From Paenibacillus zeirhizosphaerae (GTDB taxonomy: Bacteria > Bacillota > Bacilli > Paenibacillales > Paenibacillaceae), in assembly GCF_030705605.1 (NCBI RefSeq), contig NZ_JAPCKK010000031.1:1-64000 (forward strand): 64,000 bases of DNA. The letters are read 5' to 3'. A program made the translations under genes and the position numbers. Shown here piece by piece: positions 26,736 through 35,429 of this stretch (positions are counted from its first letter, which is position 1; each line of letters begins with the position of its first letter). The notes below the pieces were generated by a model. The model saw nothing but the letters and a program-made list of their open reading frames with translations. It was not told the origin of the DNA and searched no databases.

Positions 26736-26761
26736 CATAAAACACGGTATTATATTTTATG
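26736..26761. promoter_or_regulatory. CATAAAA inverted repeat in the divergent promoter region
   Basis: CATAAAA and TTTTATG are 12 bases apart. Further CATAAAA boxes occur near 26689 and 26819 in the same interval (26566-26906), which has no gene and lies between the transporter operon and its likely regulator. These are candidate operator sites; the AT-rich background makes chance matches possible. Confidence 0.4.
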
Positions 26762-26906
26762 TTTTTTTAAATTAAATATTTATTACCGGCTTTAACACCC
26801 GATATTTTTATTGTTTTTCATAAAAACAGGTTTGTTTATTTCTTTTTTTATCGATTAAGTTTATACTTGTTTGAAATAAAAGAATTGTGGAAGAGGGTAC
26901 TGTAAA

Positions 26907-27863
26907 ATGATCTACATTAAGGATCTGATGAGCGGTATTGATATTTTCAAGGCGCTCAGCTCCGAAATTCGCATACAGATTCTGGAGTTGCTTGCCAGCA
27001 ATCAAGAGCTGAATTTAAATGAAATTGCGCGGAGGCTGAACCTCAGCAACGGGGCCATCACCATGCATATCAAAAAATTGGAGGACAGCGGACTTATTGA
27101 AATTAACACCTCTGTCGGCAAGCACGGCATTCAAAAGGTCTGTTATTTAAACAAGGATAAGCTGATGGTCGATCTGCGCAGCAAGGACACGGACAATTTG
27201 TATGAGGTGGAAATTCAGGTAGGTCATTACAGCAACTATCAGGCCTTCCCGACTTGTGGTCTTGCGACCAAGGACAGCATTATTGGTGACTTTGATGACC
27301 CTCGTTATTTCGCCGATCCGCAGCGGATCGACTCAGGGGTTATTTGGATGAGTGAGGGTTTTCTGGAATACCGCATCCCCAATTACCTGAAGCCAAACCA
27401 GTCCTTCCGTGAAATCCAGTTTTCTCTGGAGCTGGGCAGCGAAGCACCCGGTTATGCCGATAATTATCCTTCCGACCTTTATTTTTACATAAATGGTACG
27501 GAAATCGGCTATTGGACCAGTCCCGGGGATTTCGGGGATATGCGCGGAACCTTCAATCCAGATTGGTGGCCACCCCACCTGAACCAATACGGGATGCTGA
27601 AGCTGATCCGCATCAACAAGGATGGCAGTTTCATTGATGGCTGCCGCATTTCAGATGTAACTTTGCAGGATATTGAGCTGAATTATAAAAGTGAGCTTAC
27701 GTTCCGGATTGCCGTTACCGACAAATCGGTCAACAAGCGCGGAATGACGATTTACGGAAAGCATTTTGGCAACTATAATCAGGACTTGCTTGCCCGTGTG
27801 CTGTACGATGAGCATGAGGTTAAGGAGACACGGAACACTTCGTTGAGGGTGAATGCAGAATAA
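26907..27863 (+). CDS. ArsR-type regulator with a long C-terminal domain
   Basis: The 318-residue protein has an N-terminal ArsR winged helix (FKALSSEIRIQILELLASNQ, then LNEIARRLNLSNGAITMHI) followed by about 220 residues unlike usual ArsR proteins. The C-terminal part is beta-rich with many aromatics (YADNYPSDLYFYINGTEIGY, RGTFNPDWWPPHLNQYGM), which suggests a carbohydrate-binding sensor. No Cys metal site of ArsR is visible. It is divergent from the sugar ABC/GH43 operon and probably controls it. That pairing is inference from position. Confidence 0.82.
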   Translation: MIYIKDLMSGIDIFKALSSEIRIQILELLASNQELNLNEIARRLNLSNGAITMHIKKLEDSGLIEINTSVGKHGIQKVCYLNKDKLMVDLRSKDTDNLYEVEIQVGHYSNYQAFPTCGLATKDSIIGDFDDPRYFADPQRIDSGVIWMSEGFLEYRIPNYLKPNQSFREIQFSLELGSEAPGYADNYPSDLYFYINGTEIGYWTSPGDFGDMRGTFNPDWWPPHLNQYGMLKLIRINKDGSFIDGCRISDVTLQDIELNYKSELTFRIAVTDKSVNKRGMTIYGKHFGNYNQDLLARVLYDEHEVKETRNTSLRVNAE

Positions 27864-27868
27864 ATAAC

Positions 27869-27911
27869 AGAAAGACCGTTCATTGACTCTGGCCAACGAA
27901 CGGTCTTTCTT
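27869..27911. terminator. Terminator after the ArsR-like gene
   Basis: AGAAAGACCGTTC and GAACGGTCTTTCT pair around a 16-base loop, giving usable terminators on both strands: one for this gene and one for the convergent tRNA-Ser. Confidence 0.75.
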
Positions 27912-27963
27912 ATGCTCTGACGAACCCAGTGGGTTCAATCCCATGCAGGGATGTTATCCTAAA

Positions 27964-28051
27964 CGGAGAGAGAGGGATTCGAACCCTCGCACCACTTACG
28001 CAGTCTAACCCCTTAGCAGAGGGTCCCCTTGAGCCACTTGGGTATCTCTCC
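27964..28051 (-). tRNA. tRNA-Ser (GCT)
   Basis: Type II tRNA on the minus strand: acceptor GGAGAGA/TCTCTCC, anticodon loop CTGCTAA (anticodon GCT), a long variable arm and GGGTTCGAATCCC in the T arm. The discriminator is G and CCA is not encoded. It is four bases from tRNA-Asn. Confidence 0.95.
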
Positions 28052-28055
28052 ATGC

Positions 28056-28131
28056 TGGCTCCCCGAACAGGACTCGAACCTGTGACAACTCGATTAACAG
28101 TCGAGTGCTCTACCGACTGAGCTATCAGGGA
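28056..28131 (-). tRNA. tRNA-Asn (GTT)
   Basis: The minus strand gives acceptor TCCCTGA/TCGGGGA, anticodon stem CTCGA/TCGAG with loop CTGTTAA (anticodon GTT), T arm CAGGTTCGAGTCCTG, discriminator G and an encoded CCA. It is upstream of and probably cotranscribed with tRNA-Ser. Confidence 0.95.
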
Positions 28132-28159
28132 AAATTCATTTATTATATCGTTTAATTTA

Positions 28160-28648
28160 TCATGATTGAGTTACAGCGTCAAGATGGAGGAGCTGCAGCT
28201 GACCGGAGCATTTGCCGCAGCGGTAGCGCGCCGGATCCATCTTCCGTTTGCGTAGATATTCCTGGCCGCAGGAGCGGCATAACAGCTTGTAGCGGAAAGG
28301 CAGCTTCCGCGCCTTCTCCCTCCCTGGCAGCGTACGGCAGTGTCTGCTCCCTCCTACCTGCGCAAGCAGCCGTTTGAAGTCCTCGTCCCGGTGCTTGTAT
28401 CCTCTGCCGCTCAAATGAAGATGGTAATGGCACAGCTCATGCTTGATAATGCTCTCCACCTCGTCATGCCCGTAAGCGGTCAGCTGATGAGGGTTGATTT
28501 CGATGTCGTGGCTCTTCAGAAAATACCTGCCTCCCGTCGCTGTCAAACGGGCGTTAAATACGGCCCGATGACGGAAAGGAACGCCGAAATAATCAACGGA
28601 TATACGCTCTACCCAGCTCTGAAGCTCTTCGTTGCTCATTGACTGCAT
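28160..28648 (-). CDS. sprT: SprT-family zinc metalloprotease-like protein
   Basis: The product has the SprT core VESIIKHELCHYHLHLSGRG with the HExxH-type motif (HELCH plus a further His) and a C-terminal zinc ribbon (CRSCGQEYL...YRCGKCSGQL). It corresponds to YdcK/SprT-like proteins of Bacillus. I place the start at 28648 (MQSMSNEELQ); an ATG at 28672 with no clear binding site is possible. Position next to cmpA and tex and before the tRNAs matches B. subtilis gene order. Confidence 0.88.
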   Translation of the reverse strand: MQSMSNEELQSWVERISVDYFGVPFRHRAVFNARLTATGGRYFLKSHDIEINPHQLTAYGHDEVESIIKHELCHYHLHLSGRGYKHRDEDFKRLLAQVGGSRHCRTLPGREKARKLPFRYKLLCRSCGQEYLRKRKMDPARYRCGKCSGQLQLLHLDAVTQS

Positions 28649-28812
28649 GACTTCCGGCCCACTCCTTCCCATGTCATCCTGTTCTGTTGTATCACTACAT
28701 TTGAATCATAACCTCCGCCCACACCGTTCTGTCAAGCACACCTTTCTGGAACACATCACGGTATTCGCCCATATGCTAACCATACATATGATCGAATGGG
28801 GAGGGGATTGCG

Positions 28813-28956
28813 TTGCCTCAATGGCTCAGGAAGCAGTTAATGCGCGCCTTCAACAAAAGAGACCGCAGTCAGGTTCGCTTGCTGAATGATTGCTGGTTTT
28901 TCTACCTCAAAAATCCCGGTAAACCACTGGATTCTCGGAACGACAAGTCACTCTGA
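28813..28956 (+). CDS. cmpA: Cortex morphogenetic protein CmpA (47 residues)
   Basis: A TTG codon with GGGGAGGGG six bases upstream opens a 47-residue frame beginning MPQWLRKQLMRAFNKRDRSQ and continuing VRLLNDCWFFYLKN. This matches B. subtilis CmpA (MPNWLKNQMKKAF... LLNQCWFFY) as I recall it, with a longer C-terminal tail. CmpA acts during spore envelope assembly by promoting ClpXP-dependent SpoIVA turnover when assembly fails. It lies between tex and sprT, as in B. subtilis. It is easily missed because of length and the non-ATG start. Confidence 0.85.
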   Translation: MPQWLRKQLMRAFNKRDRSQVRLLNDCWFFYLKNPGKPLDSRNDKSL

Positions 28957-28967
28957 CTTACAAAGCA

Positions 28968-28999
28968 AAATAACCGGTGCCCCAAGCAGGAGCACCGGC
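28968..28999 (-). terminator. Terminator of tex
   Basis: On the minus strand GCCGGTGCTCC pairs with GGGGCACCGGT and is followed by TATTTTG, between the convergent tex and cmpA genes. Confidence 0.7.
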
Positions 29000-29018
29000 A
29001 GTATATCATGATGAAATA

Positions 29019-31220
29019 TTAGGCGTGTGCCTGCTCTTCAGACGGATCTTTCATGGTCAAACCGACTCTTCCCTTTTTCAAGTCCACATTCATCACCCAG
29101 ACCGTTACGTTATCACCTACGGATACTACATCCATCGGATGTTTGACAAATCCGTTCTTGAGCTGTGAAATATGCACAAGGCCGTCACTTTTGATCCCGA
29201 TATCGACGAATGCACCGAAGTCAATAACATTCCGTACCGTTCCCTGCAGCTTCATGCCTGGAGTCAGGTCTTCGATCTTTAATACATCCTTACGGAAAAC
29301 AGGCAACGGCAGCTCATCTCGCGGATCTCTGCCAGGACGCTGTAAACTTTCCAAAATATCACGAAGCGTAGGAACACCTACACCCAGCCTCTCCGCCAGC
29401 TCGTTTGGATTCTGTGAAGTCAGTAGGTCTGCAACCTGTTTGGAACCAAGCTCCTGCTTGTCGATCTTCAGTTCCTTGAACAGGCGATCCACCACCTCGT
29501 AGGATTCCGGGTGAATCGGCGTTCGGTCAAGCGTGGTGTCTCCGCCCGTGATTCGCATGAAGCCGACGCATTGCTCATAGGTTTTGGCTCCGAGACGGGG
29601 CACCTTCTGCAATTGACGGCGGTTGACGAATTTCCCGTTCTCTTCACGGAATTTTACGATATTTTTGGCGATGGTCGCATTAATGCCCGCTACATAGGAC
29701 AACAGCGAAGGCGAAGCTGTATTCACGTCAACGCCAACATGGTTCACGGCCGATTCGACCACGGCTTTGAGGCTTTCTTCCAAATGCTTTTGCGATACAT
29801 CATGCTGATATTGTCCGACACCAATCGCTTTCGGATCGATTTTGACCAGCTCTGCCAACGGGTCCTGTACACGACGGGCAATGGAAGCCGCGCTCCGCTC
29901 CGCCACATCCAGATTCGGGAACTCCTCCTGGGCTAGCTTGGACGCCGAGTACACACTGGCACCCGCTTCATTTACGATCAGGTAAGACAGCTTGTCGTTG
30001 CTCAGCTCGGCGATCAGATCGGCAACGAATTGCTCCGTTTCCCGGGAAGCCGTGCCGTTGCCGATAACGATCAGTTCCAGATCGTATTTGGCGATCAGCT
30101 CCTTGAACTTCTCAGCGGCTTCTTTCTTCTTGTTATTGGGGGGAGTCGGGTAGGTAACCGCCACTTCAAGCAGCTTGCCGGTGTCGTCCACCGCGGCCAG
30201 CTTGCAGCCTGTACGGTATGCAGGATCCACCCCGAGAACGCGCTGCCCCTTAATCGGAGCCTGCAGCAGCAGGCTGCGCAGGTTGCCGGAGAAAATGGAG
30301 ATCGCCTGGTTCTCCCCTTTTTCCGTCATTTCCGCTCTGACCTCACGCTCAATAGACGGGGCGATCAGCCTTTTATACGCATCTTCAATAACAGCAGTCA
30401 TTAAATGGTCAACCACCGATGGACTTTTCTGAATTTGCCCTGCAATATAGCGGTGAACCGGCTCCGACGCTATATCAAGGCCAACCTTCAGCATGCCTTC
30501 ACGTTCCCCGCGGTTAATCGCCAATATCCGGTGCGGCGGCATTTTCTTGGCCAGTTCACGGTAGCTGTAGTAATTTTCATAAACCGATTCCACTTCCGCG
30601 TCCTTCGCTTCGGAGGTCAGCATGCCGTGATCCAGCGTGTAACGGCGCACCCATTTGCGAATGGTCGCATCATCGGCAATATTCTCAGCCAAAATATCAA
30701 GCGCTCCCTGGACTGCTCCTGCAGCAGTATCCACACCCTTTTCCGCGTCGATATAACGCTCGGCCTCCTGGAGCACATCCCCTTGCTTAGGCTGATTCCA
30801 GATCCATACAGACAACGGCTCAAGCCCTTTTTCCTTGGCAACACTGGCCCGTGTTTTGCGCTTCTGGCGATAAGGGCGGTACAAGTCCTCTACTTCCTGC
30901 AGCTTAATCGCATTTTCGATAGATCTCTGGAGCTCCTCCGTCAGCTTGCCCTGCTCCTCAATAATCCGGATGACTTCCAGCTTACGGTCCTCCAGATTGC
31001 GCAGGTACTGCACCCGCTCTTCGATTTGACGCAACTGGTTCTCATCCAGCTCTCCCGTCATTTCTTTGCGGTAACGGGCAATAAAAGGGATCGTGTTTCC
31101 CTCATCCAGCAAACCGGTTGTTGTACGCACCTGCTTCAGGGACAGCGATAATTCCTCCGCCACCTGCTTAATAATGCGCTCCTGGCGCTTCTGTTGTACT
31201 TCGTCAACTACATTAGACAT
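29019..31220 (-). CDS. tex: Tex-family transcription accessory / RNA-binding protein
   Basis: The ATG at 31220 (MSNVVDEVQQKRQERIIKQV) has GGAAGGAG ten bases upstream, giving 733 residues. The layout matches Tex: N-terminal helical region with IPFIARYRKEMTGELDENQL, a YqgF/RuvX-like RNase H fold near residue 330 (RVLGVDPAYRTGCKLAAVDD), a helix-hairpin-helix pair (SLLSYVAGINATIAKNIVKF), and a C-terminal S1 domain (LQGTVRNVIDFGAFVDIGIK). Tex binds nucleic acid and influences transcription. Full length and intact. Confidence 0.95.
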   Translation of the reverse strand: MSNVVDEVQQKRQERIIKQVAEELSLSLKQVRTTTGLLDEGNTIPFIARYRKEMTGELDENQLRQIEERVQYLRNLEDRKLEVIRIIEEQGKLTEELQRSIENAIKLQEVEDLYRPYRQKRKTRASVAKEKGLEPLSVWIWNQPKQGDVLQEAERYIDAEKGVDTAAGAVQGALDILAENIADDATIRKWVRRYTLDHGMLTSEAKDAEVESVYENYYSYRELAKKMPPHRILAINRGEREGMLKVGLDIASEPVHRYIAGQIQKSPSVVDHLMTAVIEDAYKRLIAPSIEREVRAEMTEKGENQAISIFSGNLRSLLLQAPIKGQRVLGVDPAYRTGCKLAAVDDTGKLLEVAVTYPTPPNNKKKEAAEKFKELIAKYDLELIVIGNGTASRETEQFVADLIAELSNDKLSYLIVNEAGASVYSASKLAQEEFPNLDVAERSAASIARRVQDPLAELVKIDPKAIGVGQYQHDVSQKHLEESLKAVVESAVNHVGVDVNTASPSLLSYVAGINATIAKNIVKFREENGKFVNRRQLQKVPRLGAKTYEQCVGFMRITGGDTTLDRTPIHPESYEVVDRLFKELKIDKQELGSKQVADLLTSQNPNELAERLGVGVPTLRDILESLQRPGRDPRDELPLPVFRKDVLKIEDLTPGMKLQGTVRNVIDFGAFVDIGIKSDGLVHISQLKNGFVKHPMDVVSVGDNVTVWVMNVDLKKGRVGLTMKDPSEEQAHA

Positions 31221-31325
31221 GTTACTAAAACTCCTTCCAGTCCCATAATGAAGCTTATTCTTCATGCAAAAGTCGTTTCTAATTCGTCAGTTCAGCTTCA
31301 TTTTCCTGCCCTAAAAATCGTATGG

Positions 31326-31520
31326 ATTCTATTATAAGAGAAACATCTATCGACGTACACCTCAAAGATGACAGACCGCACTTAGCGGAAGTTTCTCTTG
31401 CGATTATAGAATCGTTCAGCTCCGCTGAAAATTTATAAATTCTATAATCTTAAGAGAAACATCTATCGTCGTACACCTCAAAGATGCCAGATCGCACTTA
31501 GCAGAAGTTTCTCTTGCGAG
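31326..31520. repeat. Tandem pair of a dispersed structured repeat
   Basis: Two direct copies with a 116-base period begin with AAGAGAAACATCTATCG at 31336 and 31452 and end with AAGTTTCTCTTGCGA. Within each, AAGAGAAAC pairs with GTTTCTCTT; between the units a second hairpin has inner arms TTCAGC/GCTGAA and outer arms GATTATAGAAT/ATTCTATAATC. Related copies occur at 48.2 kb and 4.5 kb. It fills most of the 31221-31609 interval; no gene is seen there. Confidence 0.75.
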
Positions 31521-31609
31521 GTAAGGAAGCTATTCCGCCTCAGTTATAAAGACGCAAAAAGAGCCGCACTTGTCAGTACGGCCTCTTGCCATTCTTCATC
31601 CGTTCGATG

Positions 31610-31960
31610 CTAAAAATCAATCAATCCAAGACTGATTTGAAGCGCATCGCTTACTTTGCGCATGGTTTCCTCATCCAGGTGGGTTATTTTGTCGGTGAGC
31701 CTTTGCTTGTCGATCGTCCGGATTTGCTCCAGCAGAACGACAGAGTCACGATCAAAGCCATGCGTCGCCGCATCAATTTCCACATGCGTCGGCAGTTTTG
31801 CTTTCTGGATTTGGGCAGTAATCGCCGCTACGATCACAGTAGGACTAAAGCGGTTGCCAATATCATTCTGGATGATCAGTACCGGCCTCACCCCTCCCTG
31901 CTCGGAACCGACAACGGGTGAAAGATCTGCAAAAAAAACGTCGCCGCGCTTAACGATCAA
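31610..31960 (-). CDS. ndoA: EndoA (MazF-type) mRNA interferase toxin
   Basis: The 116-residue protein, the usual length, starts at TTG (MIVKRGDVFFADLSPVVGSE) and contains the MazF core QGGVRPVLIIQNDIGNRFSP and TVIVAAITAQIQKAKLPTHV. EndoA cleaves single-stranded RNA at UACAU in B. subtilis. A GGGGTG site precedes the start. It lies six bases after the antitoxin gene, in the order typical of Bacillales. Confidence 0.95.
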   Translation of the reverse strand: MIVKRGDVFFADLSPVVGSEQGGVRPVLIIQNDIGNRFSPTVIVAAITAQIQKAKLPTHVEIDAATHGFDRDSVVLLEQIRTIDKQRLTDKITHLDEETMRKVSDALQISLGLIDF

Positions 31961-31966
31961 TATTGA

Positions 31967-32248
31967 TTACACCCCGCTAACTGTGCGGCCCAGAGTGCTG
32001 TCTGCATCTTCCTCCGCGTGAAAAGCCTCAGATGCCATGGTTAAATTAATCTTCGCCATTTCCATGTATCCCCGCTGCATCGCTTCACGAATATACCGTT
32101 TCTTCCGTTCGCTCAAATACAGCCTCATGGCTTGTCGTATAAATTCACTGCGGTTGGAATTTTCCATAGCTACGATCCCGTCCACTTCCTGAAGAAGATG
32201 ATCAGGCAAACTGATCATAATCCTTTTGGTGTTCTGCAAATTAGCCAA
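31967..32248 (-). CDS. ndoAI: EndoAI ribbon-helix-helix antitoxin
   Basis: A TTG at 32248 (MANLQNTKRIMISLPDHLLQ) with a G-rich site eight bases upstream gives 93 residues, the length of B. subtilis EndoAI. The N-terminal half is a CopG-type DNA-binding fold (SNRSEFIRQAMRLYLSERKK); the C-terminal half (RRGYMEMAKINL-like, here QRGYMEMAKINLTMASEAFH) binds and blocks EndoA. The pair is a type II toxin-antitoxin module. Confidence 0.93.
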   Translation of the reverse strand: MANLQNTKRIMISLPDHLLQEVDGIVAMENSNRSEFIRQAMRLYLSERKKRYIREAMQRGYMEMAKINLTMASEAFHAEEDADSTLGRTVSGV

Positions 32249-32544
32249 CTTCCCTTCCACCCCCAAAACCTTGTCGCCATTGTACCATTATAACGTTATT
32301 CCCGGTAATTTATACAAGAGATATATATGATGCGAGTATATCAACTATGCTGCATCTCATTATAAACTACCCAGGACGTTCGCGTACAGTGCGTAAGCTG
32401 CCAAAAACACCCCTCTGCCGCCCGTTCACTCCCAAATTATGCGCCAGAATCGTGTTCACTAGCTTTCAGATAACATAATTCGAGACACTCTGCGCAAACT
32501 CCTGCCTGTTTATATCGTTTCTCTTGTCATTTTCTCGTTTTTTG

Positions 32545-33726
32545 TTACAATAGCGGATTTATGCGGGTGACTAACTGGCCTCCGCGCATATAGACACGCG
32601 GGACCCTGTTGGCAATCATGCAAACCACCTCATAGTTGATGGTCCCTAACCAGGAAGCCAGTTCGTCCGCGGAAATACTGGCGCCGGACTGCTGGCCGAT
32701 GAGAACAACCTCCTCGCCGGTGTAAATTTCTCCCGCCTCATCAGCGAAAGATTCCAGAGATATCATACACTGGTCCATGCAGATGGTGCCTAATACCGGA
32801 ACACGTCGGCCGCGTATCAACACTTCCGCCTTACCACTCAACATCCGCGAATATCCGTCGGCATAACCGATCGGAAGCGTGCCGATGAGTTCCTGGGAAG
32901 TTGTTGTATATTTGGTCCCATAGCTAATACCCCATCCCGGAGGAAGGGTTTTGACATACGACAAATTAGTCTTCAGCGTCAAAACCGGGAACAATTCAAC
33001 AGCCTGACGGTTCACCTCATAAGAGGGATATAAGCCGTACATGGCAATCCCGATCCGAATCATGTCAAACGACAGCCCTGGCATCTCCAAAGCCACTGCG
33101 CTGTTCCCCGTATGTATGATGGGAATGGAATAGCCTTTCCCCTTCAACGCTAACGCCACGACCTGAAATTTCCGGTATTGCTCCAGTGTATAGCTTTTAT
33201 TTTCTTCATCCGCCCGGGCAAAATGAGTGTACATTCCTTCCAGCTCTGCCTCTTCAGTTTCCCAGACCTTCTCAACAAAGGAGAGGGCCTCCTTATCCGG
33301 CAGTAAGCCAAGACGCCCCATTCCACTGTCAATCTTGATATGAACCTTCAGCCTGCGCAGGCTTCCTTGACGGTCAAGCCCTCTAATAGCCTCCAGCACC
33401 TCTGTCGTGAACAGCGTCAAGGTGATCTCGTTCTCCCATGCCGTCTGCACGGCCTCCGGCGATGTATAGCCGAGAACCAGAATAGGCAGGGTAATCCCTG
33501 CCCTGCGCAGTTCAAGAGCTTCTTCCAAAAAAGCCACGCTGAGATAGTCTGCCCCAAGCTGCTCCAGCTCTCTCGATACTTCTACCGCTCCATGACCGTA
33601 AGCATTGGCCTTCACGCACACCAGCAGCTTCATGTCCTGCGGCAGGGCATGGCGAAAGCTCTCATAATTGGAGCGCAGATGATCAAGATTGATTTCAGCG
33701 CGGGTTGGTCTATGTTGTGCTTGCAC
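32545..33726 (-). CDS. alr: Alanine racemase
   Basis: The 393-residue protein has the PLP-binding lysine in LLVCVKANAYGHGAVEVSRE near the N-terminus and the second catalytic Tyr in PGWGISYGTKYTT of the C-terminal beta domain. IKIDSGMGRLGL and CMDQCMISL are further family motifs. It converts L- to D-alanine for peptidoglycan. Translation starts at GTG with AAGGTG seven bases upstream. It lies between the YdcC-like gene and ndoAI, as in B. subtilis. Confidence 0.96.
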   Translation of the reverse strand: MQAQHRPTRAEINLDHLRSNYESFRHALPQDMKLLVCVKANAYGHGAVEVSRELEQLGADYLSVAFLEEALELRRAGITLPILVLGYTSPEAVQTAWENEITLTLFTTEVLEAIRGLDRQGSLRRLKVHIKIDSGMGRLGLLPDKEALSFVEKVWETEEAELEGMYTHFARADEENKSYTLEQYRKFQVVALALKGKGYSIPIIHTGNSAVALEMPGLSFDMIRIGIAMYGLYPSYEVNRQAVELFPVLTLKTNLSYVKTLPPGWGISYGTKYTTTSQELIGTLPIGYADGYSRMLSGKAEVLIRGRRVPVLGTICMDQCMISLESFADEAGEIYTGEEVVLIGQQSGASISADELASWLGTINYEVVCMIANRVPRVYMRGGQLVTRINPLL

Positions 33727-33870
33727 TGTATGTCACCTTCTTCAAAGTCTTGAATCCAAGCCGAATCGCACCAGGCGATGTAAGCTGAATAGTTATCATG
33801 GTAATGTTCCGTGCGACGGCTGTCAATGAAGCAAGGTTAGGCAGATGCAAATACAGGAGAAAGGCGGATG

Positions 33871-33895
33871 AAAAAAAAGGCAGACAGTGCTGCCG
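33871..33895 (-). terminator. Terminator of the YdcC-like gene
   Basis: On the minus strand GGCAG/CTGCC closes a short loop followed by eight T residues. The larger arms AGGCGGAT/ATCCGCCT frame the region. Confidence 0.75.
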
Positions 33896-33941
33896 CAGAG
33901 CGAATAAGCTCCACCAACCGTCACTATCCGCCTATACTGAT

Positions 33942-35210
33942 TTATTTACCCGATTGATCCTGCATAGACGCGGCAATTTGAATCATTTCCTGAACAGGCA
34001 GGTCCGCGCTTGTAATTCTGAACTCTACACCGTCCATCATCCAGGTTAAGGTCTGCTGCTGATCCCCTGTCAATACACCTACCACTCCAAAGCCCATATC
34101 AATCGGATCGCCTGCGGCGAGGGACACAGCCCGGTCAAGTGGTCTGGTCTCTACTATCGTATAATTATATTGTCCAGAATAACGCATCATAACCGTATGG
34201 GTCTCGCTGTCCCCGACTTCAGGCATATCTCTCATCTGTACACCTGCAGGCATATAGGCTGGCTCAATAATTCCGAATTCACCCATGGCCGGGTCCTCGC
34301 TCGGCTGGTCAGCATGATCCTCCGAATTTGGCTCCGCAGCCTCAGTACCCAGCGCACCGACCTGGGTGCCACTTTCTGCCGTTTCTTCTTTCGCTCCACT
34401 CTCTTCACCCGTGGCTGTCCCGCTGGAATCCGTAGCTGTCTGATCTAGAGCCCCTGCTTGATCCAGGGTTCCCGTTTGGTCTGTTTCTCCTGTTTCTGCA
34501 TCAGGCTGTGTGTCCTTCTCCGGCTGCTTGGCCGGATCCTCCGCATCCCCTGAATCCGCTGGGGGAACAGCCGTGCTGCCAGCGGACATGTTACGTTCCA
34601 TATCAAAGACATCCTTGTCAAATTCGGTTCCGAATTTGAAATCGCTGAATTTTAGATCAACCACAACTTTGGCATTAGCGTCTGATACCTGCACCTGCTG
34701 CGGGGCATAATTATCTTTGTTCAGCCAAATTTTCTGGCGGACCAGCGCATGGCTGTTGTAATTGGCGGCGACATCGAAGACATAAGCATTTTCGTCGTCG
34801 GCCAACTGACGCGTTTCATCTCCGATTATACTGCGTGCCAATGTCTCATACAGATAGACCTGCCCCTGGTTATCCGGCCAATCGCTTTTGAAGCGGAAGC
34901 TTTTGTTCAGACTTGGTGTAAGAACGAACACCCCTTCATCATTCCGGAGCACAATCTGGGTAATATCCTTCTTCTCATTGGTCATAGCGATACGATAATA
35001 AGAAGGTTTACGGTAGGAAACATCGACGGTATATTCCTGGGGTGTCTGGCCGGTATGCAGAGTCATCTGCGCCGTACCATGATAGCTGTCCATCCCGCTT
35101 ACCACATCACTCAAATCTTTAACCACATCGTCCGCACTTTTCTTGCCGCAGCCAGCCAGCAGCACGGTCACGCACATGATCATGGCAAGTATCCATGAAC
35201 TCCGGCGCAT
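33942..35210 (-). CDS. LolA-like lipoprotein (YdcC type)
   Basis: The 422-residue product has a lipobox (TVLLAGCGKKSADDVVKDLS) and a LolA/LppX-like fold: MDSYHGTAQMTLHTGQTPQE, VRQKIWLNKDNYAPQQVQV and VDLKFSDFKFG. Residues about 205-300 are a low-complexity insertion rich in Asp, Glu, Thr and Gln, followed by a C-terminal DUF4367-like half (YMPAGVQMRDMP...TLTWMMDGVEFRITS). B. subtilis YdcC, upstream of alr, is a sporulation-associated protein; the same position supports orthology. It should sit on the outer face of the membrane. Confidence 0.85.
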   Translation of the reverse strand: MRRSSWILAMIMCVTVLLAGCGKKSADDVVKDLSDVVSGMDSYHGTAQMTLHTGQTPQEYTVDVSYRKPSYYRIAMTNEKKDITQIVLRNDEGVFVLTPSLNKSFRFKSDWPDNQGQVYLYETLARSIIGDETRQLADDENAYVFDVAANYNSHALVRQKIWLNKDNYAPQQVQVSDANAKVVVDLKFSDFKFGTEFDKDVFDMERNMSAGSTAVPPADSGDAEDPAKQPEKDTQPDAETGETDQTGTLDQAGALDQTATDSSGTATGEESGAKEETAESGTQVGALGTEAAEPNSEDHADQPSEDPAMGEFGIIEPAYMPAGVQMRDMPEVGDSETHTVMMRYSGQYNYTIVETRPLDRAVSLAAGDPIDMGFGVVGVLTGDQQQTLTWMMDGVEFRITSADLPVQEMIQIAASMQDQSGK

Positions 35211-35344
35211 GTCATCAACCCCTTCAGCATGTTTTAATTCGAATTAGTACATGTCTATGAGGGACTTGTTCGATTTATGCTGACAAGCCGGTTTTCAAAA
35301 TATATAGCAAGAGCATTCTGTCCTGGGCACCATGAAAATTTGAT

Positions 35345-35371
35345 AAAATTACATTTCGTTTATGTAATTTT
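35345..35371. promoter_or_regulatory. Inverted repeat in the ydcC-riboswitch interval
   Basis: AAAATTACAT and ATGTAATTTT are separated by seven bases, just upstream of the riboswitch promoter and 135 bases before the YdcC-like gene on the other strand. It could be a regulator site; the function is unknown. Confidence 0.4.
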
Positions 35372-35374
35372 CAC

Positions 35375-35403
35375 TGGACGTGGCAAACAAGTAGCTGTAG
35401 AAT
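35375..35403 (+). promoter_or_regulatory. Predicted promoter of the FMN riboswitch transcript
   Basis: TGGACG and TAGAAT are 17 bases apart, about 30 bases before the riboswitch aptamer. Confidence 0.45.
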
Positions 35404-35429
35404 ATATATTATCTAAAAAAACGGAATAA

